From NCBI RefSeq assembly GCF_009604425.1, contig NZ_WEGI01000011.1, forward strand, positions 362,811-426,810: DNA of 64,000 nt. The letters run 5' to 3'. This DNA is from Nocardia aurantia. GTDB taxonomy: Bacteria > Actinomycetota > Actinomycetes > Mycobacteriales > Mycobacteriaceae. The notes beneath the pieces were generated by a model. That model saw only the letters and a list, made by a program, of their open reading frames with translations. It was not told the DNA's origin and did not search any database. Positions 51,784 through 60,905 of this stretch are shown piece by piece. How positions within the stretch are numbered: the stretch's first letter is position 1; every line of letters starts with the position of its first letter. Both the position numbers and the translations under genes were made by a program.

Positions 51784-52548
51784 TCAGTTGGGTAGTGGGC
51801 CCGGGTCGATCGGGCGGGCCGGCAACACCTTGGCGATCGTGTCCGAAATCTCTTGCAGCGGTGTCGGTCCGGCGTGATCCGGCAGCGTCAGGGCGATGTA
51901 GGTGCCGCGGTCGACGGCGAAGTAGGTGCCCGAGGACGTGTTCGCGGCCGGGTCCCGCAGCGCGAACCAGGTGACATTGTCGACCACCTGCAGGGCGGCG
52001 GCCTTGTCGAATTCCTGCGGGCGGTCCAGGCCGCAGCGCAACACGATCGGGTCGCCGTCGGCGGACTGCCAGGCCACGGTGGCGGGCGGTGCGGGTTCGG
52101 CGAGGTCGGCGTGGTGGTAGTCGCCGAGCGTGGCGGGCAGGGCGGGCAGCAGGGTGGTGCAGGCCGGTCCGGTCGCCGCCGGTGCGGGCACCGAACCCAG
52201 CGCGAGCGGCCCGTGCGCCGGATTCTGGCGCGCGAGCACCGCCAGCACCAGGACCGCTGCCACCAGGGCGACCGGCAGGGCGATCGCGGTGGCGATCAGG
52301 GCGGGGGAGGAGCGGTGCGGCGGCTCGGTACGGGGTGCCGGCGAGTCGGTGTCCGTGGTGGCGGCCGCGTCGGGTTCCGCGCCCGGGGACGGCGCGGGGG
52401 AGGTTGCCGATTGTGCGGTCGGCACGGCGTCGTGGGCGGGTGGAGGCGTGGTGGCGGAGCTGTCGGTGCCCGTGGGGTGGGTGGAATCACCGGCGGGGGC
52501 CGGGGTGCGCCGGGGCTCGGGGGTCGGCTGCTCCGTCTCGCTGCTCAT
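51784..52548 (-). CDS. DUF3515 family membrane-anchored protein
   Basis: A 254-residue protein: a cytosolic Pro/Thr/Ser-rich N-terminus of about 85 residues (TEQPTPEPRRTPAPAG), a single membrane helix (IATAIALPVALVAAVLVLAVLA), and an outside DUF3515 domain (CTTLLPALPATLGDYHHADL, VLRCGLDRP with two Cys, WFALRD, YIALTLPDHAG). The same family stands between ddl and thiL in mycobacteria; function unknown. The N-terminal low-complexity extension is longer than in mycobacterial members. Confidence 0.85.
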   Translation of the reverse strand: MSSETEQPTPEPRRTPAPAGDSTHPTGTDSSATTPPPAHDAVPTAQSATSPAPSPGAEPDAAATTDTDSPAPRTEPPHRSSPALIATAIALPVALVAAVLVLAVLARQNPAHGPLALGSVPAPAATGPACTTLLPALPATLGDYHHADLAEPAPPATVAWQSADGDPIVLRCGLDRPQEFDKAAALQVVDNVTWFALRDPAANTSSGTYFAVDRGTYIALTLPDHAGPTPLQEISDTIAKVLPARPIDPGPLPN

Positions 52549-52688
52549 CCGGTGGTTCGTCTCCGCTCGCGCCGGGCCGGGCCGGCGGGGTCCGGCGCGG
52601 ATCTGGTGGATTTCCGGGTCCGAGGGTAGCGAACGGGTCCGTCACGGTGGCGCGCGTGGCTGTGTGGTGAGGTTCGCGCGGTAGCGTC

Positions 52689-53708
52689 GTGCCGTCGACT
52701 CGGCCCCGGGAGGGGACCGGGGCAGGAGAGGAGCTCGTCATCACGGACAGCAGCCCGCGCACGGTGCGCGAGCTAGGGGAGTTCGCGCTCATCGCGCGGA
52801 TGAACGCCGGTCGTACGCAGGCGCCGGGGGTGTTGCTCGGGCCCGGGGACGACGCCGCGATCCTGGCGGCGCCCGCCGGGCGTTACGTCGTCACCACCGA
52901 CATGCTGGTGCAGGACCGGCATTTCCGGCTGGACTGGTCGGCCCCCGCCGATATCGGCGCCAAGGCGATCGCGCAGAACGCCGCCGACGTGGTCGCGATG
53001 GGCGCCCGGCCGAGCGCGTTCGTCGTCGCACTGGGTTGTCCGGCGGACACCCCGGTGGAGCTGGTGGACGGGCTGGTCGACGGGATGTGGGCCGAGGCGG
53101 CGCGGGCGGGCGGGTCGATCGCGGGCGGCGATGTGGTGCGCAGTCCGTTGCTGGTCGTTTCGATCACCGCGTTCGGTGATCCGCTGTCGCGGGCGCCGGT
53201 GCTGCGGTCCGGGGCACGGGTGGGTGATGTCGTCGCGGTGGCGGGGCGGCTGGGATGGTCGGCGGCCGGGCTGGCGGTGCTGGCCGGCGGCGCGGATCGG
53301 GAGCTGTTCGCGGAAGTGGTTGCCGCGCATCGGGTTCCACGGCCACCGTACCAGGCGGTGCTCGGCCTGCCCGCGGTCGCGGAGATCTCCGCGCTCACCG
53401 ACGTCTCCGACGGTCTGCTCGCGGATCTCGGGCATATCGCCGAATCCTCCGGTGTCGCCGTCGATCTCGACTCCCGCATGCTGGTGGACCCGGCGCTGGA
53501 GCCGGTCGCGCGGGCGCTGGGCGCCGATCCGCTGGACTGGGCGCTCACCGGCGGTGAGGATCACGGCTTCGCGGCCACATTCCGTGCGGGACTTGATCTT
53601 CCGCCGGGATGGGTCGCGGTCGGGCAGGTCGGCGAGGGTGCCGGGATCACCGTCGACGGGGTCCGCCGGACCGGTTCGGCCGGCTGGGAGTCGTTCACGT
53701 CGGGGTGA
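52689..53708 (+). CDS. thiL: Thiamine-monophosphate kinase
   Basis: An ATP-dependent kinase making thiamine diphosphate. PurM-like fold: RELGEFALIARM, LLGPGDDAAILAAPAG (metal Asp pair), VTTDMLVQDRHFRLDWS, GAKAIAQNAADVVAMGA, and ALTDVSDGLLADLGHIAE. Start is uncertain. GTG 52689 opens the frame but has no ribosome binding site; AGGAGAGGAG at 52724-52733 points to the ATC at 52740 (giving I/M-TDSSPRTVRELGEF). GTG 52764 is a third option. Ung follows after 39 bp. Confidence 0.93.
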   Translation: MPSTRPREGTGAGEELVITDSSPRTVRELGEFALIARMNAGRTQAPGVLLGPGDDAAILAAPAGRYVVTTDMLVQDRHFRLDWSAPADIGAKAIAQNAADVVAMGARPSAFVVALGCPADTPVELVDGLVDGMWAEAARAGGSIAGGDVVRSPLLVVSITAFGDPLSRAPVLRSGARVGDVVAVAGRLGWSAAGLAVLAGGADRELFAEVVAAHRVPRPPYQAVLGLPAVAEISALTDVSDGLLADLGHIAESSGVAVDLDSRMLVDPALEPVARALGADPLDWALTGGEDHGFAATFRAGLDLPPGWVAVGQVGEGAGITVDGVRRTGSAGWESFTSG

Positions 53709-53747
53709 TCCCGCACGCGATCCCGGGCCACGATATGTTGTGCGCTC

Positions 53748-54425
53748 ATGGGCGTAAAACCACTGCCGGAAATCATCGATACGGGCTGGGCCGAGGCGTT
53801 GGCGCCGGTGGCCGACCGCGTTGCCGCGATGGGCGAGTTCTTACGCGCCGAGAACGCTGCCGGGCGCGGCTATTTCCCCAACGGGGACAACGTACTGCGG
53901 GCTTTCCAGCGGCCGTTCGACAAGGTGCGCGTGCTGATCGTCGGCCAGGATCCGTACCCCACGCCGGGGCACGCGATGGGTCTGAGTTTCTCGGTCGCGC
54001 CCGATGTTTCGCCGGTGCCACGGAGTCTTGCCAACATATTCTCGGAATATTCCAAGGATCTCGGATTTCCGACCCCTACCTGCGGTGATCTGTCGCCGTG
54101 GTCGGATCAGGGTGTGCTGCTGCTGAATCGGGTGCTGACGGTGCAGCCGGGCCAGCCCGCGTCGCATCGCGGCAAGGGCTGGGAGGCGGTGACGGAACAG
54201 GCGATTCGCGCGCTGGTGGCCCGTGACCAGCCGATGGTCGCAATTCTGTGGGGCCGTGACGCTTCGACTTTGAAGCCGATGCTGGGTTCCGTTCCCTACC
54301 TCGAATCGGCCCATCCCTCACCGTTGTCCGCGTCTCGCGGGTTTTTCGGATCGAGGCCGTTCTCCCGGACCAACGAGTTGCTCGGTACATTGGGTGCCGC
54401 CCCGGTCGATTGGCGTTTGCCGTGA
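53748..54425 (+). CDS. ung: Uracil-DNA glycosylase
   Basis: A 225-residue family 1 UDG removing uracil from DNA. Water-activating loop GQDPYPTPGHAMGLSFS, uracil-specific segment LLLNRVLTVQPGQPASH, and the DNA-intercalating loop HPSPLSASRGFFGSRPFS are all intact. In tandem with thiL as in Mycobacterium. Confidence 0.97.
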   Translation: MGVKPLPEIIDTGWAEALAPVADRVAAMGEFLRAENAAGRGYFPNGDNVLRAFQRPFDKVRVLIVGQDPYPTPGHAMGLSFSVAPDVSPVPRSLANIFSEYSKDLGFPTPTCGDLSPWSDQGVLLLNRVLTVQPGQPASHRGKGWEAVTEQAIRALVARDQPMVAILWGRDASTLKPMLGSVPYLESAHPSPLSASRGFFGSRPFSRTNELLGTLGAAPVDWRLP

Positions 54426-54462
54426 CGGGGTGAAGAGGTTCGAGCGAGTCAGGAGTAGATGC

Positions 54463-54729
54463 ATGCAGATCAAGTCCGTGCGGACAGCCGTGCTCAGCGT
54501 CGCTGCCGGAGCGGCCATCCTCGGCACCCCGGCGGTGGCAGGAGCTTCGCCGGTGCCGTTGACACCGGCCACCCAGGACACCGAGGAGTCCGCGGCGCCG
54601 GTGGTGGCGCTGTACGACCCGCAGACGGGATCGTCCTCGATCTCGTCCGGCGTCACGTCCCGGTTCGTGTGCCTGTTCCAGAGTGTCAGTGCCGCGGGCG
54701 GTCTGGACTGCATCAACGGCTCGAACTGA
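54463..54729 (+). CDS. Small secreted protein
   Basis: An 88-residue protein with a clear signal peptide (VRTAVLSVAAGAAILG, cleavage near AGASP) and a mature part of about 55 residues with two Cys (FVCLFQSV, LDCINGSN) that may form a disulfide. AGGAG lies before the ATG. No family recognised. Its end overlaps the convergent GNAT gene by 17 bp. Confidence 0.65.
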   Translation: MQIKSVRTAVLSVAAGAAILGTPAVAGASPVPLTPATQDTEESAAPVVALYDPQTGSSSISSGVTSRFVCLFQSVSAAGGLDCINGSN

Positions 54730-55231
54730 GCCGCACCATGCGGATCTGCGAGGCGAGGGTGAAGTCCTCGACCTTGCGGGTTCCGTCCGGTTCGAATTCG
54801 TATTTGCGATAGAAGGTCCGCGCGCGCGGATTCTCCTCGAACACCCACAGCGACATATCGGTGTGGGTGTCGAGGACCGCGCGGATCAGATCGTGGGCCA
54901 CACCGGCGCCGTGGAACGCGGCGCGCACGTACATCGCACTCAGTTCCACCGGCGCGGTGGGCGGGTCGTCGCGCGCGGGGCCGCGCTCGGCGAATCCGAT
55001 GACGGTGGCCGCGCCGGCGACCGCGACGACGGTCGATCCGGGGCCGTGCAGGCGGCGTTCCCATTGGTCGGCCCGCCGATCGACGTCGAAGGCGGCCAGG
55101 ACGTGCGCCGGGACCAGATCCCGGTAGGACTCGCGCCAGCAGGCGATGTGACATTCGGCCAGGCTGTGCACCAGATCCGGAGTCGCCGTGGCGGGTGTCA
55201 GCGGGACGAGGCGCCAGGCCGGAGCGGTCAT
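54713..55231 (-). CDS. GNAT-family N-acetyltransferase
   Basis: A 172-residue acetyltransferase. The acetyl-CoA pocket is LSAMYVRAAFHGAGVAHDLIRAV (R-x-x-G-x-G/A), followed by LWVFEENPRARTFYRKYEFEPDG, the typical motif B. The N-terminal half contains SLAECHIACWRESYRDLVP, common to a RimI-like subfamily. Substrate unknown. Confidence 0.88.
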   Translation of the reverse strand: MTAPAWRLVPLTPATATPDLVHSLAECHIACWRESYRDLVPAHVLAAFDVDRRADQWERRLHGPGSTVVAVAGAATVIGFAERGPARDDPPTAPVELSAMYVRAAFHGAGVAHDLIRAVLDTHTDMSLWVFEENPRARTFYRKYEFEPDGTRKVEDFTLASQIRMVRLSSSR

Positions 55232-55252
55232 GAATCCCTCGTCACTGTGACG

Positions 55253-55291
55253 ACGAAGCCCCGGCGCACCTCAGGTGCGCCGGGGCTTCGT
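55253..55291 (-). terminator. Terminator after rpmB
   Basis: A perfect 18-bp stem, ACGAAGCCCCGGCGCACC with its complement, around a TCA loop, between the rpmB stop and the GNAT start; no T tract. Confidence 0.85.
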
Positions 55292-55351
55292 GAAAATATT
55301 CTGTTCGGCCGGATCGGTGCGTCACCGCGACCGGTCGGCCGGTGCGGGCAC

Positions 55352-55543
55352 TCAGCCCCGAACGACCTTGCCGGCCTTCAGGCAGGAGGTGCAGACGTTG
55401 GTGCGGCGGGTGTTGCCCGGCGCGACCTGTGCACGAACGGTCTGGATGTTCGGGTTCCAGCGACGGTTGGTGCGCCGGTGCGAGTGCGAAACCGACTTAC
55501 CGAAGCCGGGGCCCTTGCCGCATACGTCGCAGACGGCAGCCAT
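55352..55543 (-). CDS. rpmB: 50S ribosomal protein L28
   Basis: A 63-residue L28 with the zinc-ribbon cysteines kept (CDVC near the N-terminus and CTSC near the end), i.e. the zinc-binding C+ form. SHSHRRTNRRWNPN is the family signature. Start MAAVCDVC at 55543; the longer frame is not homologous. Divergent from the DAK2 gene. Confidence 0.96.
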   Translation of the reverse strand: MAAVCDVCGKGPGFGKSVSHSHRRTNRRWNPNIQTVRAQVAPGNTRRTNVCTSCLKAGKVVRG

Positions 55544-55887
55544 AGTCGCGAGCTCCTTCATGTCATGGGGGACCGCTGTCGTACCGACAGCCTGTCCGGA
55601 AACCTTATCGTCAATGCCCGCCGACGTGACCACCGGCACCCGCGACCGCTCTCCGCCAGGAAAGAACAAGGTCGCGTCAGGCAACCCTGCAAGGTTAGCG
55701 GTCGGCTGTCTCCGCTGTCCAATCGCCCTCCGACCTGGGTATTCGCTCCGTGCCGGAGGTGTATACCCGCTCCGCCGGACCGGTGTGTCCCGGCGGTGTC
55801 GGTGCGGGCGACTACGCTGGCGGGGAAATATGGCTCGGTGCGCGTGCAGGAGCGGAACCTGCCCAGCGACTGGAAGGACGGTGACGG
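55544..55887. other. Divergent promoter region between rpmB and the DAK2 gene
   Basis: 344 bp without a gene. It should hold both promoters. A Zur-type operator is conceivable for a ribosomal protein gene, but I see no convincing AT-rich palindrome, and the cysteine-containing L28 is the zinc-replete version. Confidence 0.45.
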
Positions 55888-58530
55888 TTGCCCGGGGTCC
55901 GGGAGGCGCTCGACGGTGCGGCGCTCGTGCGGTGGGGTCACCTCTGTCTGGACGGGCTGGAACGGCACCGCGACGAGATCAACGCCCTGAACGTCTTCCC
56001 GGTCCCGGACGCCGACACCGGCACGAACCTGCTGTCCACCATGCGCACGGCGGTCGCGGCGGGGGAGGCGGTGCTCTCGGCGGTGCGCGATCGCGCGGGT
56101 GCGAGCGGACCGGTCGGCGGCACGTCCGATTCGGCGGGCGGAGTGGGGTGCGGGGGCGATTCACTCGCGTCGGCCGGCCGGCCCGCGCCGGCCGTTCGGT
56201 CGGCGGCCCGGGGCGACCTGGATGTCCGCGCCGGGGCACCGGCGAACGCCGAGGCCGGCGGTTCGCCGGCGGTCGCTGTGGACGGCAGTGCCGCGGACCC
56301 GGTCGGCGGAAGCGGTCCGCACGCGGACGGACCCGCTCAGGACGGCGGTGTGGTCTCGGGTACCGGCACAACCGTCGACGACGGGGTGGGTGGCGTCGCC
56401 GTGGCGGTCTCGGTCGGCGAGGTGGCCGGAGCGATGGCGCGGGCGGCGACGGTCGGCGCGCGGGGTAACTCCGGCATCATCCTGTCGCAGGTGTTGCGTG
56501 GGTTCGCGGATGCGGCAGCGGGGGATTCGTTCTCCGCTGACGAGCTTCGAAATGCGTTGCGGCGAGCCGGAATTCTGGTGCGTACGGCGTTGAGCGACCC
56601 CATCGAGGGGACCATGCTGACCGTGCTCGACGCCGCCGCGGACCGGGCCGCCGAGTGCGCCGCGGACGCGACGCTCGGCGAGGTGGCGACGGCCGCTGCG
56701 GGCGGTGCGGCAAAAGCGTTGGGGGAGACGCCGTCCCAGTTGGATGTACTGCGCACCGCCGGGGTGGTCGACGCCGGGGCGCGCGGACTGCTGGTGCTGT
56801 TGGACGCGCTGGTGGCGGTCACGACCGGGCAGCAGGTGGAGCGGCCGCGATACCCGGCCGGTTTCCGTGCACCGGGCGGGCGGTTCGGCGCGGCAAGTTC
56901 ATCGCGCGAGCGTTCCGATGCGGAACTCGCCGCCGCCGGCGTTGCGGACCCGACGCGCATCGGGAATTCGGCCGTGACGGACACCGGTGCGGCCCTTACG
57001 GATTCGACCGGTGCGACGCTCGCGGATTCGACGGGTGCGGCGCTTATGGATTTGACGGGTGCGACGCTTACGGGTCCGACCGGTGCGGCCCTCGCGGATT
57101 CGACGGGCACGGCCCTCGCGAATCCGACCGGTGCGGCGCTCCCGGGTTCGACGGGTGCGGCGCTCGTGGATTCGATACGGCCCGGCGCTGTGGGGACGAG
57201 CGCGTCCGGTGATCGTGATCGTCGGCAGAGCGGCGCTGCGGAGCGGTGCGCGATCGACGCGAGTGACCGAACCGAAGCGGCCGCGCCGAGCGAGCCCGCG
57301 ACCGGAGCGGATGGTGATGTCGCGCACGGGCCGGTGATCAGTGCGGACGGTCTTGGTGAGGGCGAGGTCGGGCGTTCGCCCGGGATCGGTGCGAATGTCC
57401 GGGGTGCCGGTGGGTCCGCCGCCGGCGCCGACGATCGCGGACCGAGTCCTGCGTCCGGCCGGTCGGCGATCAGCCCGGATGGTCGCGGTGCGGGGAATGC
57501 GTTGCGCGAGTTGGGGATTACGGAGGCGGGCCGCGCGGGCTCCGAGCAGGTGGTCGGCGGTGACGGGCGGGAGCGGGCGAGGGTGGCGGCGTCGCAGACC
57601 GAGGGGGGCCTCGGCGCGGCGGTGCCGCGGTACGAGGTGATGTACGTGCTGTCGGGTACGGACGAGGAGCGGATCGCGGGGTTGCGGCGGGATCTCGCGA
57701 GGCTCGGCGACTCCGTCGTGGTGGTCGGCGACGGGTCCGGGACCTGGTCGGCGCATGTGCACACCGCCGACGCGGGTGCGGCGGTGGAGGCGGGTCTGGC
57801 CGCCGGGACGCTGCGGGACATCCGGATCGAGGGGCTGGAGTCCGGGCCGGTGGCGGTCGACTCGGCCGATCGGGGCATCCTGACCGTCGCGTTCGGGCCG
57901 GGGGCGGCGCAGTTGTTCGAGGACGCGGGGGCCGTGGTGCTCGACGGCGGCGTGACGGCCGACTCGCTGCTCACCGCGATCCTGGCGATGCCGTACCGCG
58001 AGGTGCTGGTACTGGCCAACGGGGCGCTGCCCGCACACGAGCTGGTCACCGTGAGTGTCGCCGCGCGCGGCACCGACCCGGCGCAGCCGCGACGGGAGGT
58101 GCTGATGCTGCCGAGCGGTGCGATGGTGCAGGGGCTGGCGGCGCTGTCCGTGCACGATGCGCAGCGCACCGCGGTCGACGACGTGTTCGCCATGTCCGAG
58201 GCGGCGGCCGGCACGCGGTGGGGAGCGGTGCGGGTGGCGGCGGAACGAGCGCTGACCATCGTCGGCACCTGTGCGCGGGGCGACGGACTGGGGCTGGTCG
58301 GGCACGACGTGGTGGTCATCGATCCGGACGTGCGGGCCGCGGCGCGCACGCTGCTCGACCGGATGCTGGGGCTGGGTGGCGAACTGGTCACGCTGCTGGT
58401 GGGGGCGGACTCGCCCGCCGGGCTGGGAGACGAACTGTCCGGGCACATCACCGCGACCTACCCGGGTGTGGAGGTCGTCGTCTACGACGGGGGGCAGCCG
58501 ATGGACCTCATCCAGATCGGGGTGGAATAG
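55888..58530 (+). CDS. DAK2 domain-containing protein (FakA-like) with repeat insertions
   Basis: An 880-residue protein of the DAK2/DegV-linked kinase family (fatty-acid kinase A in firmicutes). The N-terminal DAK2 motif LNVFPVPDADTGTNLLSTM carries the ATP-binding Asp residues, ARGNSGIILSQVLRGF continues it, and the C-terminal domain (YVLSGTDEERIAGL, GPVAVDSADRGILTVAFGPG, VVVYDGGQPMDLIQIGVE) matches YloV. Family members are about 550 residues; the extra length is two low-complexity insertions, at about residues 70-165 inside the DAK2 domain and 320-570 between domains. The second includes eight 8-residue repeats. TTG start after GGACGG. The same position as Rv2975c/Rv2974c. Confidence 0.85.
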   Translation: MPGVREALDGAALVRWGHLCLDGLERHRDEINALNVFPVPDADTGTNLLSTMRTAVAAGEAVLSAVRDRAGASGPVGGTSDSAGGVGCGGDSLASAGRPAPAVRSAARGDLDVRAGAPANAEAGGSPAVAVDGSAADPVGGSGPHADGPAQDGGVVSGTGTTVDDGVGGVAVAVSVGEVAGAMARAATVGARGNSGIILSQVLRGFADAAAGDSFSADELRNALRRAGILVRTALSDPIEGTMLTVLDAAADRAAECAADATLGEVATAAAGGAAKALGETPSQLDVLRTAGVVDAGARGLLVLLDALVAVTTGQQVERPRYPAGFRAPGGRFGAASSSRERSDAELAAAGVADPTRIGNSAVTDTGAALTDSTGATLADSTGAALMDLTGATLTGPTGAALADSTGTALANPTGAALPGSTGAALVDSIRPGAVGTSASGDRDRRQSGAAERCAIDASDRTEAAAPSEPATGADGDVAHGPVISADGLGEGEVGRSPGIGANVRGAGGSAAGADDRGPSPASGRSAISPDGRGAGNALRELGITEAGRAGSEQVVGGDGRERARVAASQTEGGLGAAVPRYEVMYVLSGTDEERIAGLRRDLARLGDSVVVVGDGSGTWSAHVHTADAGAAVEAGLAAGTLRDIRIEGLESGPVAVDSADRGILTVAFGPGAAQLFEDAGAVVLDGGVTADSLLTAILAMPYREVLVLANGALPAHELVTVSVAARGTDPAQPRREVLMLPSGAMVQGLAALSVHDAQRTAVDDVFAMSEAAAGTRWGAVRVAAERALTIVGTCARGDGLGLVGHDVVVIDPDVRAAARTLLDRMLGLGGELVTLLVGADSPAGLGDELSGHITATYPGVEVVVYDGGQPMDLIQIGVE
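56986..57177 (+). repeat. Coding minisatellite, eight 24-bp units
   Basis: The unit reads GGTGCGGCGCTCGCGGATTC then GACG and encodes GAALADST; variants are GATLTDST, GAALMDLT, GTALANPT and GAALPGST. It maps to residues 367-430 of the DAK2 protein, in the linker. Eight copies, reading frame kept. Confidence 0.88.
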
Positions 58531-58534
58531 ACCG

Positions 58535-60805
58535 ATGGCGACACTGCGGGACCGGCTGGACCACGTGCTGGGCACGAAGGCGGCCGACCAGCTGGGCGAA
58601 TCCTTCGACATGACCACCGTGGAGGACCTGTTACGGCACTATCCGGTGCGTTACGCGACCCAGGGGCAGCCGCTGGCCGAGGAGGCTCCGGAGGAGGGCG
58701 CGCACATCACGGTGATCGGCACGGTGAGCAAGACCGAGCTGAAACCGATGCGGCAGCGGCGCGGCCGGCTGCTGCGGGTGGATCTGGACACCGGCGCCGG
58801 GAAACCGATCGAGATCACGTTCTTCAACGGCGACAAGGTGAACTATCTCGTCAAGCAGGGCGTCCGGGCGATGATGTCCGGGACGGTGCACTACTGGCGG
58901 CCCGATCGGTGGAACCTGTCGCATCCCTCCTACCTGATCCTGCCCGCGGCGGGGGAATCGGTGGAGAACCTCACCGACGTGCGCGGCGGGGGCGCGCTGC
59001 GCGGGCTGGCCGAGAGCGCGAAAGGCACGGAGGGCGTGGACGTCTCGTTCTTCGAGCGGGAGTACATCCCGGTGTATCCGGCGACCGCGAAGGTGCAGAG
59101 CTGGGATGTGCTGGCCTGCGTGCGGCAGGTACTGGATCAGCTCGATCCGATCGACGATCCGCTGCCCGCGGATCTGCGCGCCGAGCGCGGGCTGCTGGCG
59201 GTCTCGGACGCGTTGCGGCTGATCCACCTCCCGGAGCGGAAATCCGACATCGAAGAGGCAAGGGAGCGTTTGCGTTTCGACGAGGCGCTGGCCCTGCAAC
59301 TGGTGCTCGCGGAACGGCGGCACGAGATGGGTGGACGCACCGCGCGCGCGTGCCCGCCCCGGACCGACGGCATCGCAGCCGATTTCGAGCATCGGCTGCC
59401 GTTCGAGCTGACCGCGGGACAGCGGAAGGTGATCGGCGAGATCTCCGACGATCTGTCGCGACCGCATCCGATGCACCGGCTGCTCCAGGGCGAGGTCGGT
59501 TCCGGTAAGACCATCGTCGCCCTGCACGCCATGCTGCAGGTGGTGGACGCGGGCCGGCAGTGCGCCCTGCTGGCGCCGACGGAAGTGCTGGCGGCACAGC
59601 ACTATCGGTCGTTGCGCGGGATGCTCGGCGAGCTCGGTGCGGGCGGGGAGCTGGGCGCCGCCGAGCACGCCACCAAGGTCGTGCTCGTGACCGGGTCCAT
59701 GTCGGCGAAGGAGAAGAAGGCCGCGCTGCTGGACGCGATGACCGGTGAGGCCGGCATCGTGATCGGTACCCACGCCCTGATCCAGGACAACGTCGAATTC
59801 CACGACCTCGGCATGGTGATCGTCGACGAGCAGCACCGGTTCGGTGTCGAGCAGCGGGATGCGTTGCGCGCCAAGTCGAAGAACGGCATCAGCCCGCATC
59901 TGCTGGTGATGACCGCGACGCCCATCCCGCGCACCATCGCGATGACCACCCTCGGCGATCTGGAGACCTCGACGCTCACCGAACTGCCGCGCGGCAGGTC
60001 CCCGATCAGCACCAGAGTCGTTCCCGCCAAACAACATCCGACCTGGGTCGATCGCGCCTGGGAGCGGATCCGGGAGGAGGTCGCGGCCGGCCGGCAGGCG
60101 TACGTGGTGTGCTCGCGGATCGGCGACGGCGAGGAAGAGGGCGCGAAGGGCAAGGGCCACAAGGGCAAGTCGCCCGAGGAGAAGGAGGCGCCGACCACCC
60201 ACGCGGCCGTCGACGTCTACGAGACGCTACGCGCCGGGGCGCTGGCCGGGTTGCGGGTGGGCCTGCTGCACGGCCGCCTGCCCGCCGACGAGAAGGACCA
60301 GGTGATGCGGGCGTTCAACGCCGGCGAGGTGGACGTGCTGGTGTGTACCACCGTCGTCGAGGTCGGCGTGGACGTCCCGAACGCGACCGTGATGGTGATC
60401 GTCGACGCCGACCGGTTCGGCGTCAGTCAGCTGCACCAGCTCCGCGGGCGCGTCGGTCGTGGCGAACATCCCGGCCTGTGCCTGCTGATCACCGAATCCT
60501 CCGCGATGGGCACCGCCATGGCCCGCCTGGAGGCCGTGGCCGGGACCCTCGACGGGTTCGAGCTGTCCATCCTGGATCTGCGGCAGCGCCGTGAGGGTGA
60601 CGTGCTCGGGTCCGCGCAGTCCGGAACCGCGCGCAGCCTACGCCTGCTGTCGTTGCTGGACGACCTGGAGGTCATCACCGCCGCGCAGGACGTGGCGCGG
60701 GACGTGGTGGCGGCCGATCCGGGCCTCACCCGCCATCCCGGGCTGGCCACGATGATGAATGCCGCCGTCGACTCGGAACGCCTGGAGTATTTGGCCAAAT
60801 CGTAG
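58535..60805 (+). CDS. recG: ATP-dependent DNA helicase RecG
   Basis: A 756-residue branch-migration helicase acting on stalled forks. An N-terminal wedge domain (OB fold: ITVIGTVSKTELKPM) precedes the two RecA domains: Walker A LLQGEVGSGKTIVALH near residue 325, DEQH box MVIVDEQHRFG, motif III TATPIPRT, and motif VI LHQLRGRVGRGEH. A Lys/Glu/Gly-rich insertion (EEGAKGKGHKGKSPEEKEAP) sits between motifs IV and V. ATG 58535 lies 4 bp after the DAK2 stop. Confidence 0.97.
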   Translation: MATLRDRLDHVLGTKAADQLGESFDMTTVEDLLRHYPVRYATQGQPLAEEAPEEGAHITVIGTVSKTELKPMRQRRGRLLRVDLDTGAGKPIEITFFNGDKVNYLVKQGVRAMMSGTVHYWRPDRWNLSHPSYLILPAAGESVENLTDVRGGGALRGLAESAKGTEGVDVSFFEREYIPVYPATAKVQSWDVLACVRQVLDQLDPIDDPLPADLRAERGLLAVSDALRLIHLPERKSDIEEARERLRFDEALALQLVLAERRHEMGGRTARACPPRTDGIAADFEHRLPFELTAGQRKVIGEISDDLSRPHPMHRLLQGEVGSGKTIVALHAMLQVVDAGRQCALLAPTEVLAAQHYRSLRGMLGELGAGGELGAAEHATKVVLVTGSMSAKEKKAALLDAMTGEAGIVIGTHALIQDNVEFHDLGMVIVDEQHRFGVEQRDALRAKSKNGISPHLLVMTATPIPRTIAMTTLGDLETSTLTELPRGRSPISTRVVPAKQHPTWVDRAWERIREEVAAGRQAYVVCSRIGDGEEEGAKGKGHKGKSPEEKEAPTTHAAVDVYETLRAGALAGLRVGLLHGRLPADEKDQVMRAFNAGEVDVLVCTTVVEVGVDVPNATVMVIVDADRFGVSQLHQLRGRVGRGEHPGLCLLITESSAMGTAMARLEAVAGTLDGFELSILDLRQRREGDVLGSAQSGTARSLRLLSLLDDLEVITAAQDVARDVVAADPGLTRHPGLATMMNAAVDSERLEYLAKS

Positions 60806-60905
60806 GCCCGGCACAGCGGATCGGCCGGTGGCTCGCCACGGGTGGCGGGACGGGTGTGGGATGCTTCCGGACGGTGGTGAAGTCCTCGGCGGGAAGGGGA
60901 GCTCG

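Noticed and set aside
55544..55887. Zur box for rpmB
   Set aside because: No AT-rich dyad of the right form found, and L28 here is the zinc-binding form usually repressed by neither.
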